DNA of 64,000 bases from Chaetoderma sp. LZ-2023a (lineage: Eukaryota > Mollusca > Caudofoveata > Chaetodermatida > Chaetodermatidae), in NCBI GenBank assembly GCA_034401795.1, contig CM067365.1, positions 16,049,166 through 16,113,165 of the forward strand. The letters run 5' to 3'. The notes beneath the pieces are model-generated. The model was not told the origin of the DNA, did not search any database, and was given only the letters and a program-made list of their open reading frames with translations. Position 1 is the stretch's first letter; every line of letters starts with the position of its first letter. This document shows, piece by piece, positions 52,501-62,482 of this stretch. A program made the position numbers and the translations under genes.

Positions 52501-54482
52501 GTCAATTTGAACATTTCGGGACGCTCGTGTAGGAAGCGTCCCTTGGCCTGGGAGATTATGTTCGGAATCTCGGGCAACTGCACAGGATTTTCCACCAGTA
52601 GATCTAGAAGATCCGTGAACCACGCCCTGCTCGGCCAATACGGCGCTATTAGCAGGACCAGACACGGTTCCTCCCTGACCTTCACCAATACCTTCGGTAG
52701 AAGAATGGTGGGTGGATACGCGTAAGCGTGCATCCCTCTCCAGCTTATCGCCAGAGCGTCTGTATCGACGGCATTTGGATCTGGAATCGGCGAGACATAT
52801 GTCATGATTTGAGCATTTTCCTTTGTGGCGAACAAGTCCACGTTGGGTTTGCCCCAATGCTCGAAGATCCGTCGTAGAACTGGAGGGTTGAGGGACCATT
52901 CTGTTGGCAGGATTCTCTGTCTGCGAGACAAAGCATCCGCCAGAATGTTCAATCGGCCAGGAATATGAGCTGCTTTCAAAACAACCGAGTAATTCCTGCA
53001 CCATTGAATCAAGTGCCACACCCTGATGCACAGGGTGGGCGCCCTGGTCCCTCCTTGGCGATTTATATATGATACTACTGTCGAATTGTCCGACCGTATC
53101 AATATCACCTTGCCCCTGATCATCGGAAGGAACTCTTCCAACGCCAGTTCCACTGCCATCATTTCCAACAGATTGATATGCAGCTGACTCTCCGGGAGAG
53201 TCCATGTGCCCGAGACCTGGTGTTCTCCCAGGCAGGCACCCCACCCTTCCAGCGATGCATCCGTGTAAACGGACAGCTGGGGGTGGGGTAGGTGCAGCGA
53301 AACCCCTATTAGGAGATTCTGACGCTGTTTCCACCATAGAAGATGCGATATTATCGGCTCCAAAACTGGCACCAGTTTTGACAGGGGTTCTGTTCTCTGT
53401 TTCCACAGAGACATCAGATACAACTGGATAGGTCTTCGCATTAGAGCAGCGTGCGGGATAACCTGCTCCATGGAGACCATCATGCCCAGCATCTGAAGGA
53501 ACCGCCTTGCCTGAATGTGGTTTCCCACTCGAAAACTCCCGAGGATGGCTAACAGAGACACCACTCTGGGCTCTGACGGGTAAACCCTGCCCTCCTCGAG
53601 GTCGAATCGCATCCCCAAATAAACGAAATGTTGAGTGGGTGTCAACTCGGATTTCTCCTCGTTGACTATCCAGCCTAGATCTGAAAGTAACTTCAGAGTC
53701 AGAGCAGTATCCACGTTCAACCTGGCTGCCGAGTCTGCCTTGAGCAGCCAGTCGTCTATGTAGGTGTGTAGCGCCACGTTCTCTTTTCTGAGAAACGCTG
53801 TCACCGCAAGGACCACTCTTGTGAAAACCCTCGGAGCTGTCGACAGGCCAAACGGGAGAACTGTAAACTCCCATACTTGATTCTGAAACGCAAATCTCAG
53901 AAACCTGTGCCAACTCCGATTGATCGGAATGTGGAAATATGCATCTTTCAGATTGATCGATACACACCACATTCCTTTCCTCAATCCCGCCATTACCGAC
54001 CTCGGTGTTTCCATCTGGAACCGAGGCGTATGGATAAACCAATTTAATGGCCTGAGATTGAGTATGGGTCTCCATCCCCCCGTGCTCTTGGGGACAAGGA
54101 ACATGTTTGAATAGAAGCCTGGAGTGTTCCGGTTTGCTGGTTTTATTGCTCCCTTCAGAAGCAAACCCGACACTTCCTTTTGAACGGCTTCTAACTTGTC
54201 TGGCTCCCTTGGTACGGGTGTCCAGACTGGTGCCAAAGACAGATTTTGTGGCGGAAAGTCCCACCACTCCGGCATGTAACCCTGGGATAACCATCCCAGG
54301 ACCAGACTGTCTGACGTCACACCTCGCCAAACCTCGACGAAACGCATGAGCCTTCCACCCACCATAGACGCCTCGACGTCTAACGGGGTTGTCCGGCTCG
54401 CAGTCCGCCCCCCCCCCCTCCCCTTCTTAACGAGAGAGAGTGAGAACCATTTCGTTCTAGGTACAACGGGTATAACTGGCAC
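52320..54482 (-). CDS. D1 reverse transcriptase / RNase H polyprotein
   Basis: 720 residues. RT at about 90-300: FLVPKSTGGWRPILNLRPLN, motif A SINLKDAYF, motif B LPFGLSTAPRVF, motif C TYIDDWL (residues 240-246). RNase H at about 402-520: VYTDAS (D408), LLEMMAVELA (E440), RSDNSTVV (D465), ADALSR (D516), so its four acidic residues are complete. A following block (VDLFATKENAQ, DPNAVDTDALAISW, YAYPP) is the segment conserved after RNase H in DIRS Pol, where a Dam-like methylase has been described in the group. The motif A aspartate is Asn (N177), predicted to abolish polymerisation. The reading frame itself is intact. Confidence 0.9.
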   Translation of the reverse strand: MPVIPVVPRTKWFSLSLVKKGRGGGRTASRTTPLDVEASMVGGRLMRFVEVWRGVTSDSLVLGWLSQGYMPEWWDFPPQNLSLAPVWTPVPREPDKLEAVQKEVSGLLLKGAIKPANRNTPGFYSNMFLVPKSTGGWRPILNLRPLNWFIHTPRFQMETPRSVMAGLRKGMWCVSINLKDAYFHIPINRSWHRFLRFAFQNQVWEFTVLPFGLSTAPRVFTRVVLAVTAFLRKENVALHTYIDDWLLKADSAARLNVDTALTLKLLSDLGWIVNEEKSELTPTQHFVYLGMRFDLEEGRVYPSEPRVVSLLAILGSFRVGNHIQARRFLQMLGMMVSMEQVIPHAALMRRPIQLYLMSLWKQRTEPLSKLVPVLEPIISHLLWWKQRQNLLIGVSLHLPHPQLSVYTDASLEGWGACLGEHQVSGTWTLPESQLHINLLEMMAVELALEEFLPMIRGKVILIRSDNSTVVSYINRQGGTRAPTLCIRVWHLIQWCRNYSVVLKAAHIPGRLNILADALSRRQRILPTEWSLNPPVLRRIFEHWGKPNVDLFATKENAQIMTYVSPIPDPNAVDTDALAISWRGMHAYAYPPTILLPKVLVKVREEPCLVLLIAPYWPSRAWFTDLLDLLVENPVQLPEIPNIISQAKGRFLHERPEMFKLTAWMLSNNVPRRKAFLDRLLISSRLREGGQPSSHITTRLTDLQTGVKKRVLIPFNPLFSK

Positions 54483-54557
54483 CGCTGTTCCTGTCGCACA
54501 GGTGCGGTCCAGGCGGATATGAAGGGAGCTTGCGTACCCTCAGGTACGCTTCGGCCC

Positions 54558-56640
54558 CTACTGTCCGCCCTTTGAGGCCTTACCCTTACCCTTCCCCTTG
54601 CCCTTGCCCTTACCACCTCTAGGGCGGTCAGGAGCAACATTGGGGAGGGTAGGCGCCTCTACAGCCTTCCTGGGTTTCTTCGCCGGCGGCGGCTCCGAGA
54701 ACCCAGCCGAAACAGACGTCGCAATAGGCCTGGCTTTCGCCTTGCCCTTATGCTTTTTCTGTTTCTTTGAAGGCTGTCCGGTTAGCGGCTTGCCCACAGC
54801 CCCTAGTGCGTGCGCTTGCCGCACCAGCTCTAGCTGGAGATTTACCGCTAACCGATTCTGCGCAATACTGGCGGTGTCCTCTAAGATGGCCCGCGCTTGG
54901 CCACCAAAGATGCTAGGCCCTGTCAATGACCATTTGCCTCCTGGACTTCGTCACACGCGCTTGCACCCTTGCCAATGCGTCCATTGACAGCACCAAGCCG
55001 TCATTAACGCACGATAGCGCCACAGGTGGCACAGGGTGGCCTGCCCCCGCTTCAGCCCACACCGACTGAAGTAGATGATAGGAGTGATTGACAGCGCTCA
55101 TGGCTGCCCTCACACCCTCATCGCATAGGGCCAGGACTTCTTCCTGGTGTACCTGGGCCTTATCCACTAGTGCCGGACCGGGACCACCCGACCCGGCACT
55201 CTGGACGCCCAGTACCCATCGGTCATCCTCCGTGACCGACGGGACTACACCATACCTGTCGTATTCACCCCGTGGAATACGGCACCTTGCCCGCACCTCC
55301 CTGGAGGCCGCAGGGAGCTGACCCTTGGTCATTAGTTGTTTACTATAAATAGCATCCAACAAATCAATGAACCGTGGATCCAGTCCCACTGACTGGATCC
55401 GGGCCGCGGGCAAAATCCCCCATCCTAATCGACGCAACCGACGGACGGGGCGCATCTTCATCGGCCGTGGCCGAAACCACAGACGGGTCAACCCTGGCTA
55501 GCCACGCCAGAGCATCAGACCAATCTAACTCCGAAGAAGATACCCCCGCAAACACGTCACCCGTTGACATGCTTACGGGTCTGCCAGTCATGGCCTCCCG
55601 GCCAGGAGCCACGGCTGACACGCCAGGCACTCCGCTACTACATGGTTCCGCAGCCACCCCATGAAACACTCCGGTCCATGGGGTAGGTCCGCACGGAAAA
55701 CCGTACGGACCCGTAACCGTCGCGGAACCATAGCCGGCCACGGGCGCCAACGGCACCCCATGTCCGGCTGCCGGACCAGGCGAGATAGGTGAGTACCACG
55801 CCTGGCACGGCACACCGGTTCCCCTGACGGCTGGTGACAAACCAAGCCGCGCGGAACCGGTGCACGGTAACGGATTGGCCTCAGCCGCAGGCGGAGCCGC
55901 TGACCTGGCTTGCGCCCCAGACAAATGGAGGCCGGTTCCGTCCAGGACGGAATCAACCTCCATATTCTCCACCTGCGGCTTCACGGGCCGCAGCAACCTC
56001 TCCTCCTCGGCCTCATCGTCTTCAGACTCCGAAGAGCCGTCACTAGACGAATAAACCGTGGAGCCGTCCTGGCGGACGGCTCCCACACCTGACGGACCGG
56101 CCACCGCTACTGGACCACCCGGAGGTGGCCGCAGAGAGACAGAACCCGTCTGGCCGAAGCCAGACGGACCCGCCAGGGGGCCGTACGAGACGGCCCCCTC
56201 GGTAACCAGTCCAGAATCCTGTCCGAAGACAGGATCCGTACCAGGCATGGGGAGAAACTGCCCCCCAACCTTTGGTAGCAGGGACGACACCAGCGTGGGC
56301 AGAACGCTATGCAGAAAACCCTGCATAGCCGGACCAAACCACGCCGGCGGTGCCATCTCCGCCACCTCCAGCTGGGGACGTGGAGCACCCCCACCGGCCG
56401 AACCGGGCGCTCCACGATTTCCTCTCGGACCGCCTGACCCCGCGTCAGACCCAGCCAAGTCCTTCTGGGCAAGGAACTTAACCATCGTTTCGACGGACCA
56501 CACTGCACAAACATTACACCTATGATCTATATTACACAGGGCACACCTAAAACAGACATGGTCCTTGAACATTACACGGACAAACTTATGGCAGTCGTCA
56601 CATGATGGCGGGACTGGCTTGGCCTATAAAATAAGCACAA
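54558..56640 (-). pseudogene. D1 gag-like ORF, frameshifted
   Basis: N-terminus encodes a zinc finger: PSCDDCHKFVR, HVCFRCALCNIDHRCNVC, then VWSVETMVKFLAQKDLAGSD; a Pro/Gly-rich middle; and a helical part from ILPAARIQSVGLDPRFIDLL to MDALARVQARVTKSRRQMV. The tail is very basic (GKGKGKGKGKASKGGQ, ends 54558). Two breaks relative to D2: one extra G (coding strand) near 55420, and a 53-bp deletion at 54925 between GTCA direct repeats. Gag probably coats the RNA in a virus-like particle. A TTTTATAG just before the finger (about 56627) may be an acceptor. Confidence 0.8.
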
Positions 56641-57527
56641 ACCTACAATAAACAAGCGGAACGAGACACGGATGGAAGGCAGACAATTAATTTTCAAATA
56701 TTTTGACTCATAAATTAACCGTAACCTCCCGCACCCCACCCCGCCACGTTACAACAACGATCGCATTGATTATGACGACAAGAACGCGGCGGGCACAACA
56801 CACCCATAATAGATCCTACAGGATGTGTAACGGCTCCAGGAATCATATCGCATAGGATTCAGGGTATATTTACTAATCAATATAAATTATACTCCTAACG
56901 AACGCAGCACGATATGTGAAGAAAACAACAAAATGTATAACAACTGCTGTCTCACACGGTAAAACCGCAGACCACGCATCTACTCAAGAATTTTGAAACC
57001 ACCGATCATTGCAAACCGATCGTGATCGCACGTAAACTTGGTCATTCTAAAGTTTCCGGTACCATTTTTTAGTACGCAGCACCCAGAACAAGATGCGCGA
57101 ATTAATGAAAAAATTTTTCTTCACATAAACATCCGAGCGACCGGGTGTGACGTCACCCGCTCGGATTCTACGGAGAACGACGTCAGCCGATATTCGTGTT
57201 AGAAATACCGTAGCAAACACCTATTTTCATATCTGCCGATCGCCTGTTGGGGTTTAAAGAAGGCGATCGTCTGGCATATATCGTTGCTAGCACACGTCCC
57301 AGATTCTATGGGGTTAGAAATTGGAACATGCGACACAACGAAATTTAGAGACCTAAGTCTTTTAACTATGGATATAAAGAACAATACAACCTGGTTGTCT
57401 TGGGCGGTATTCTCCATAGTCCTTAGTTATCCTTTCAGAACACACAAACTATCACTGATTAAAGACTTAGATTCTTTTAAAAAAACCACTAAAATCCTTA
57501 ATGCGAAAAGCATGTATTGCACTTGTT

Positions 57528-57685
57528 GCTATGCAAACAAGAATGAGCTCTATGGTAGACGGGTACTCGGCAGTGGGGAGCCGGGTACCCGGTTCCCAGG
57601 AGTCGGTAAAGCTTTCTAAGTCTATAATCCTAGAGCCGCTGTCAGGGCCAGCTGTATATCAGAAGTAACAGAATGGTGAGTATTG
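57528..57685 (-). repeat. D1 right inverted terminal repeat
   Basis: Complement of 50666-50822. Contains TAGACGGGTACTCGGCAGTG and the palindromic GAGCCGGGTACCCGGTTCCC. Confidence 0.9.
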
Positions 57686-57699
57686 ATCGAAGGAGAATG

Positions 57700-58536
57700 A
57701 TCCTGCGGGATGTATAAACGAACCAGGAACTGCATCGAAGACATTTGCGTTAAATTTAAGAATCATTTGAATTCCGAAATTATACTACACAGACGAATGA
57801 CAAAACTAGGCGAGAAAGAAAACAACAATGAATTATCGCTACGGCTGTAGAACACAGTAGAGCCGTAGTAACACACACACACCAAATCAAGAATTTTGAA
57901 ATAACCGTTCATTGCAAACAGAACGGAAATATATGCAAAACTTGACATAATTCATAGGTTTCTGCTACTAAGACCCACACAGCCACCAAGAATAAGATGC
58001 ATGATTATAAAGAAACATTTTCCTCAACAAAATAATCTGAGCATAAAAGGGTGCGACGTCAACCGCCCAGCCTATCAGGTTGAACGACGTAAGACGATTT
58101 AGTGTTTGAAAACCGCAAATTTCAACGGTAAAAATATTTCATATTACTACGGCACAGATCGCCATTGGTCTCAGGTTGGTTCCGGGTCAGAAAATGGAAC
58201 ATACAACACACACGAAAATCTTCAGACAAAGTCTCCACTATAACTAGATTACAGCTAGAACAATACAACCTGGACATCGGTGGCGTTCTCCATTGGTAAT
58301 CCAATTAAATCCAGGCACAGAAGAACAGAAAAAGACCAGCCAAAACATAGATTTTCCCTGAACAGAAGCTAGGCGTGTTACACTTGTTGCTATGCAAACA
58401 AAAGTGGTCAGTCCATGGTAGCGGGTACATTTTATAACCTGTAAGAGCTTGCCAAATCAGAAGATCCTTAGGCATCAGCCCTGGGGTGCTGTTTTCAATA
58501 AGTAATGTAATGTTAAGTATTGATCGAAGGAGAATG
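57700..58536 (-). mobile_element. DIRS copy D0, right part with terminus
   Basis: Continues the D0 sequence interrupted at 50630: ATCCTGCGGGATGTATAAAC matches D1's ATCCTACAGGATGTGTAACG at 56812. It runs through a diverged terminal repeat (TTGTTGCTATGCAAACAA, TCCATGGTAGCGGGTAC) and ends AGTATTGATCGAAGGAGAATG at 58536. Only the last ~22 bp match D1's end closely, so D0 belongs to another subfamily. Confidence 0.75.
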
Positions 58537-58571
58537 CAGGAAATGTCAATTTCCCTTTCTCCGAGATCTAA

Positions 58572-58728
58572 CAATACTCACCATTCTGTTACTTCTGATA
58601 TACAGCTGGCCCTGACAGCGGCTCTAGGATTATAGACTTAGAAAGCTTTACCGACTCCTGGGAACCGGGTACCCGGCTCCCCACTGCCGAGTACCCGTTT
58701 ACCATAGAGCTCATATTGTTTGCATAGC
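58572..58728 (+). repeat. D2 left inverted terminal repeat
   Basis: Identical in layout and almost in sequence to 50666-50822; one early T/C difference (CAATACTTACC versus CAATACTCACC). Confidence 0.88.
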
Positions 58729-58782
58729 CACCAAACAAGAGAAAACTATGGCTTGCCTCCGTGGGGCTGGGAGGCTGGGTCC

Positions 58783-58884
58783 GTAACAGAATGGTGAGTA
58801 TTGTTAGATCTCGGAGAAAGGGAAATTGACATTTCCTGCATTCTCCTTCGATCAATACTCACCATTCTGTTACTTCTGATATAC
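58783..58884. repeat. D2 internal complementary region
   Basis: 102 bp matching 50877-50978. Joins complements of the two element ends at TTTCCTG|CATTCTCC. Confidence 0.85.
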
Positions 58885-59384
58885 ACCAGATTTGATCAGT
58901 AACCTGGTGGGAAGGGGCAAGCCATACATGCTAATTTTGCCCCTTGGAGAAAGATTTTAGACTTCAAACTTGACTAACGGAGACCTAAAAGGACCGTCAA
59001 GTTCACGGAACCGAATCACATTCGCGTCACAGCCCCCCCCCCCATTTTTCCTCCTAAGAAAAGGGAGAGAACTAACGAACATGTATCTCGCCTGAAACAC
59101 CAATATGCCAAGAGGGTTAACTACTCCCTGCATATCGCTTGTATTAGCCTGGGAATGAGCATGAATATATAAGATGAATGAACATGATACATATACATAA
59201 TACAAAAAACTCTCACTTGTTGAATTACCTTATGATAACAGGACTTCAGACGTACCGCCTACAACCATACACCGGTTCGGCCATCAGTGACACAATCTGG
59301 TTGACATCCTCTCGCTTGACCATGCCTGCTTTAGGTTCTTTTCTTACCAAAGTGAAAAAAGGGGAAAAGCAGTGTGGTCACTAA

Positions 59385-60407
59385 CTATCGTTTCAAAACA
59401 GCTAAAGCGAGTGGATTGGCTGAGTCTGACACATCCCTCATATAGTAATCCGTAAATGAGGACTCACAGTGCCATTGTGCAACGGCCATGATGTCCTCTA
59501 ACGGAACACCATTGTAAAGGGCGGTCGAGGCGGCTATTCCTCTAACATTGTGTGCCCTTACGCCCTGCACCTGGTGCCCAGTCGCCATCTCATGAGTAGT
59601 CTGAATGCATTCGACCACCCAACGAGAGATAGTATCCATGGATGCGGCGCCATAAGGCTTTTTATGGCAGATCCACAGATGTCTATCGTTCGACCGTAAC
59701 GAGTCAGTCCGTTTCTTGTACTTAGTCAAAGCACGGACCGGGCACCAGACACTGGCATCACGATCAAACCTGGTTAACTTCGGTATAATGATCGGTTTGC
59801 CGGGATATCTCAAAGATTGGTTCTTTGACATAAATTCTGCTCTTGGCAGAAGACGCAGACCTTCTCCAGAAACAATAAATCGGTTCCTCTCTGCCGAAAG
59901 CGCATGGATCTCACTGCGCCTTCTAGCTGAGGAAGCTGCCAATAGAAAGACCGCCTTTAGAGTCAAATGCTTTAGACTAGCCGAACGCAACGGTTCGAAT
60001 GGGTGCTTGGCCAGTACATTAAGCACTAAAGATAGACTCCAGGCTGGAATGACTACCGGTTGTCTCGGGCGGAGATTGCTCATTCCCTTCAACATCACGT
60101 TTAACTGGGCCACCTCTGGACTATCCCTGTTGGCTAGACAAGGGATAACTGATGCCAAAGCTGACTTGTATCCAGCAATTGTGACGGGAGATAGTCCTGT
60201 AAAGAACAGCTCACAGAGAAAGTCTGCTATTTGCTGAATAGTGGATTGAAAGGTATCAATACCCTTTTCTTCACACCAGTCTGCAAATCTGTTAACCTTG
60301 TTGTTATATGACTTGAAGGTTGACCTCCTTCTCGCAGCCGCGATGAAATCAGCAGCCTGTCGAGAAAAGCCTTCCGACGTGGAACGTTGTTTGACAACAT
60401 CCACGCA
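59385..60407 (-). CDS. D2 tyrosine recombinase
   Basis: Same protein as at 51478 with a handful of changes, e.g. HNVRG for HDVRG and MATGHQ for MATVHQ. The catalytic His, Arg, Trp/His and Tyr set remains (SSARRRSEIHAL, QWHCESSFTDYY). The HDVR change sits next to the catalytic His and again looks like CpG decay (ACGAT to ACAAT). Upstream the frame is open to 62354, briefly passing through RT sequence because of two indels. Confidence 0.85.
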   Translation of the reverse strand, partial: CVDVVKQRSTSEGFSRQAADFIAAARRRSTFKSYNNKVNRFADWCEEKGIDTFQSTIQQIADFLCELFFTGLSPVTIAGYKSALASVIPCLANRDSPEVAQLNVMLKGMSNLRPRQPVVIPAWSLSLVLNVLAKHPFEPLRSASLKHLTLKAVFLLAASSARRRSEIHALSAERNRFIVSGEGLRLLPRAEFMSKNQSLRYPGKPIIIPKLTRFDRDASVWCPVRALTKYKKRTDSLRSNDRHLWICHKKPYGAASMDTISRWVVECIQTTHEMATGHQVQGVRAHNVRGIAASTALYNGVPLEDIMAVAQWHCESSFTDYYMRDVSDSANPLALAVLKR

Positions 60408-62482
60408 GTCAATTTGAACATTTCGGGACGCTCGTGTAGGAAGCGTCCCTTGGCCTGGGAGATTATGTTCGGAATCTCGGGCAACTGCACAGGATTTTCC
60501 ACCAGCAGATCTAGAAGATCCGTGTACCACGCCCTGCTCGGCCAATACGGCGCTATTAGCAGGACCAGACACGGTTCCTCCCTGACCTTCACCAATACCT
60601 TCGGTAGAAGAATGGTGGGCGGATACGCGTAAGCGTGCATCCCTCTCCAGCTTATCGCCAGAGCGTCTGTATCGACGGCATTTGGATCTGGAATCGGCGA
60701 GACATATGTCATGATTTGAGCATTTTCCTTTGTGGCGAACAAGTCCACGTTGGGTTTGCCCCAATGCTCGAAGATCCGTCGTAGAACTGGAGGGTTGAGG
60801 GACCATTCTGTTGGCAGGATTCTCTGTCTGCGAGACAAAGCATCCGCCAGAATGTTCAATCGGCCAGGAATATGAGCTGCTTTCAAAACAACCGAGTAAT
60901 TCCTGCACCATTGAATCAAGTGCCACACCCTGATGCACAGGGTGGGCGACCTGGTCCCTCCTTGGCGATTTATATATGATACTACTGTCAAATTGTCCGA
61001 CCGTATCAATATCACCTTGCCCCTGATCATCGGAAGGAACTCTTCCAACGCCAGTTCCACTGCCATCATTTCCAACAGATTGATATGCAGCTGACTCTCC
61101 GGGAGAGTCCATGTGCCCGAGACCTGGTGTTCTCCCAGGCAGGCACCCCACCCTTCCAGCGATGCATCCGTGTAAACGGACAGCTGGGGGTGGGGTAGGT
61201 GCAGCGAAACCCCTATTAGGAGATTCTGACGCTGTTTCCACCATAGAAGATGCGATATTATCGGCTCCAAAACTGGCACCAGTTTTGACAGGGGTTCTGT
61301 TCTCTGTTTCCACAGACATCAGATACAACTGGATAGGTCTTCGCATTAGAGCAGCGTACGGGATAACCTGCTCCATGGAGACCATCATGCCCAGCATCTG
61401 AAGGAACCGCCTCGCCTGGCTAACAGAGACACCACTCTGGGCTCTGACGGGTAAACCCTGCCCTCCTCGAGGTCGAATCGCATCCCCAAATAAACGAAAT
61501 GTTGAGTGGGTGTCAACTCGGATTTCTCCTCGTTGACTATCCAGCCTAGATCTGAAAGTAACTTCAGAGTCAGAGCAGTATCCACGTTCAACCAGGCTGC
61601 CGAGTCTGCCTTGAGCAGCCAGTCGTCTATGTAGGTGTGTAGCGCCACGTTCTCTTTTCTGAGAAACGCTGTCACCGCAAGGACCACTCTTGTGAAAACC
61701 CTCGGAGCTGTCGACAGGCCAAACGGGAGAACTGTAAACTCCCATACTTGATTCTGAAACGCAAATCTCAGAAACCTGTGCCAACTCCGATTGATCGGAA
61801 TGTGGAAATATGCATCTTTCAGATCGATCGATACACACCACATTCCTTTCCTCAATCCCGCCATTACCGACCTCGGTGTTTCCATCTGGAACCGAGGCGT
61901 ATGGATAAACCAATTTAATGGCCTGAGATTGAGTATGGGTCTCCATCCCCCCGTGCTCTTGGGGACAAGGAACATGTTTGAATAGAAGCCTGGAGTGTTC
62001 CGGTTTGCTGGTTTTATTGCTCCCTTCAGAAGCAAACCCGACACTTCCTTTTGAACGGCTTCTAACTTGTCTGGCTCCCTTGGTACGGGTGTCCAGACTG
62101 GTGCCAAAGACAGATTTTGTGGCGGAAAGTCCCACCACTCCGGCATGTAACCCTGGGATAACCATCCCAGGACCAGACTGTCTGACGTCACACCTCGCCA
62201 AGCCTCGACGAAACGCATGAGCCTTCCACCCACCATAGACGCCTCGACGTCTAACGGGGTTGTCCGGCTCGCAGTCCGCCCCCCCCCCCCCCCCTTTCTT
62301 AACGAGAGAGAGTGAGAACCATTTCGTTCTAGGCACGACGGGTATAACTGGCACCGCTGTTCCTGTCGCACAGGTGCGGTCCAGGCGGATATGAAGGGAG
62401 CTTGCGTACCCTCAGGTACGCTTCGGCCCCTTCTGTCCGCCCTTTGAGGCCTTACCCTTACCCTTCCCTTTGCCCTTACCAC
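60227..62482 (-). pseudogene. D2 reverse transcriptase / RNase H, broken by two indels
   Basis: The upstream piece (61385 upward) carries RT with an intact motif A (SIDLKDAYF) and YIDDWL. The downstream piece (60227-61279) carries RNase H and the DIRS tail domain. Compared with D1, a 34-bp deletion near 61417 and a 2-bp deletion near 61314 shift the frame between them, ending the RT frame in ARRGGSFRCWA. The two losses sum to 36, so the frame is restored after the second. The start is also affected by a poly-C/G run at 62279-62294. Confidence 0.85.

Larger units (their letters stand above)
50631..57699 (-). mobile_element. DIRS retrotransposon copy D1, complete ends
   Basis: A 7069-bp tyrosine-recombinase retrotransposon reading on the minus strand: gag, RT/RNase H, then recombinase. 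The ends are defined by the internal complementary region (50877-50978), which reads as the complement of the left end joined to the complement of the right end, exactly as in DIRS replication through a circle. Inverted terminal repeats are 50666-50822 and 57528-57685. No target-site duplication is seen. It sits inside D0: D0 sequence stops at 50630 and resumes at 57700. The gag is frameshifted and the RT has a changed catalytic residue, so this copy is probably not autonomous. Confidence 0.9.

Noticed and set aside
56058..56525. 155-codon plus-strand frame over gag
   Set aside because: Antisense shadow in GC-rich gag sequence, Pro/Thr-rich, no domain.
50631..57699. Alternative call as an LTR (Gypsy) retrotransposon
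   Set aside because: No long direct repeats, no aspartic protease and no DDE integrase. A tyrosine recombinase, inverted termini and an internal complementary region are present.
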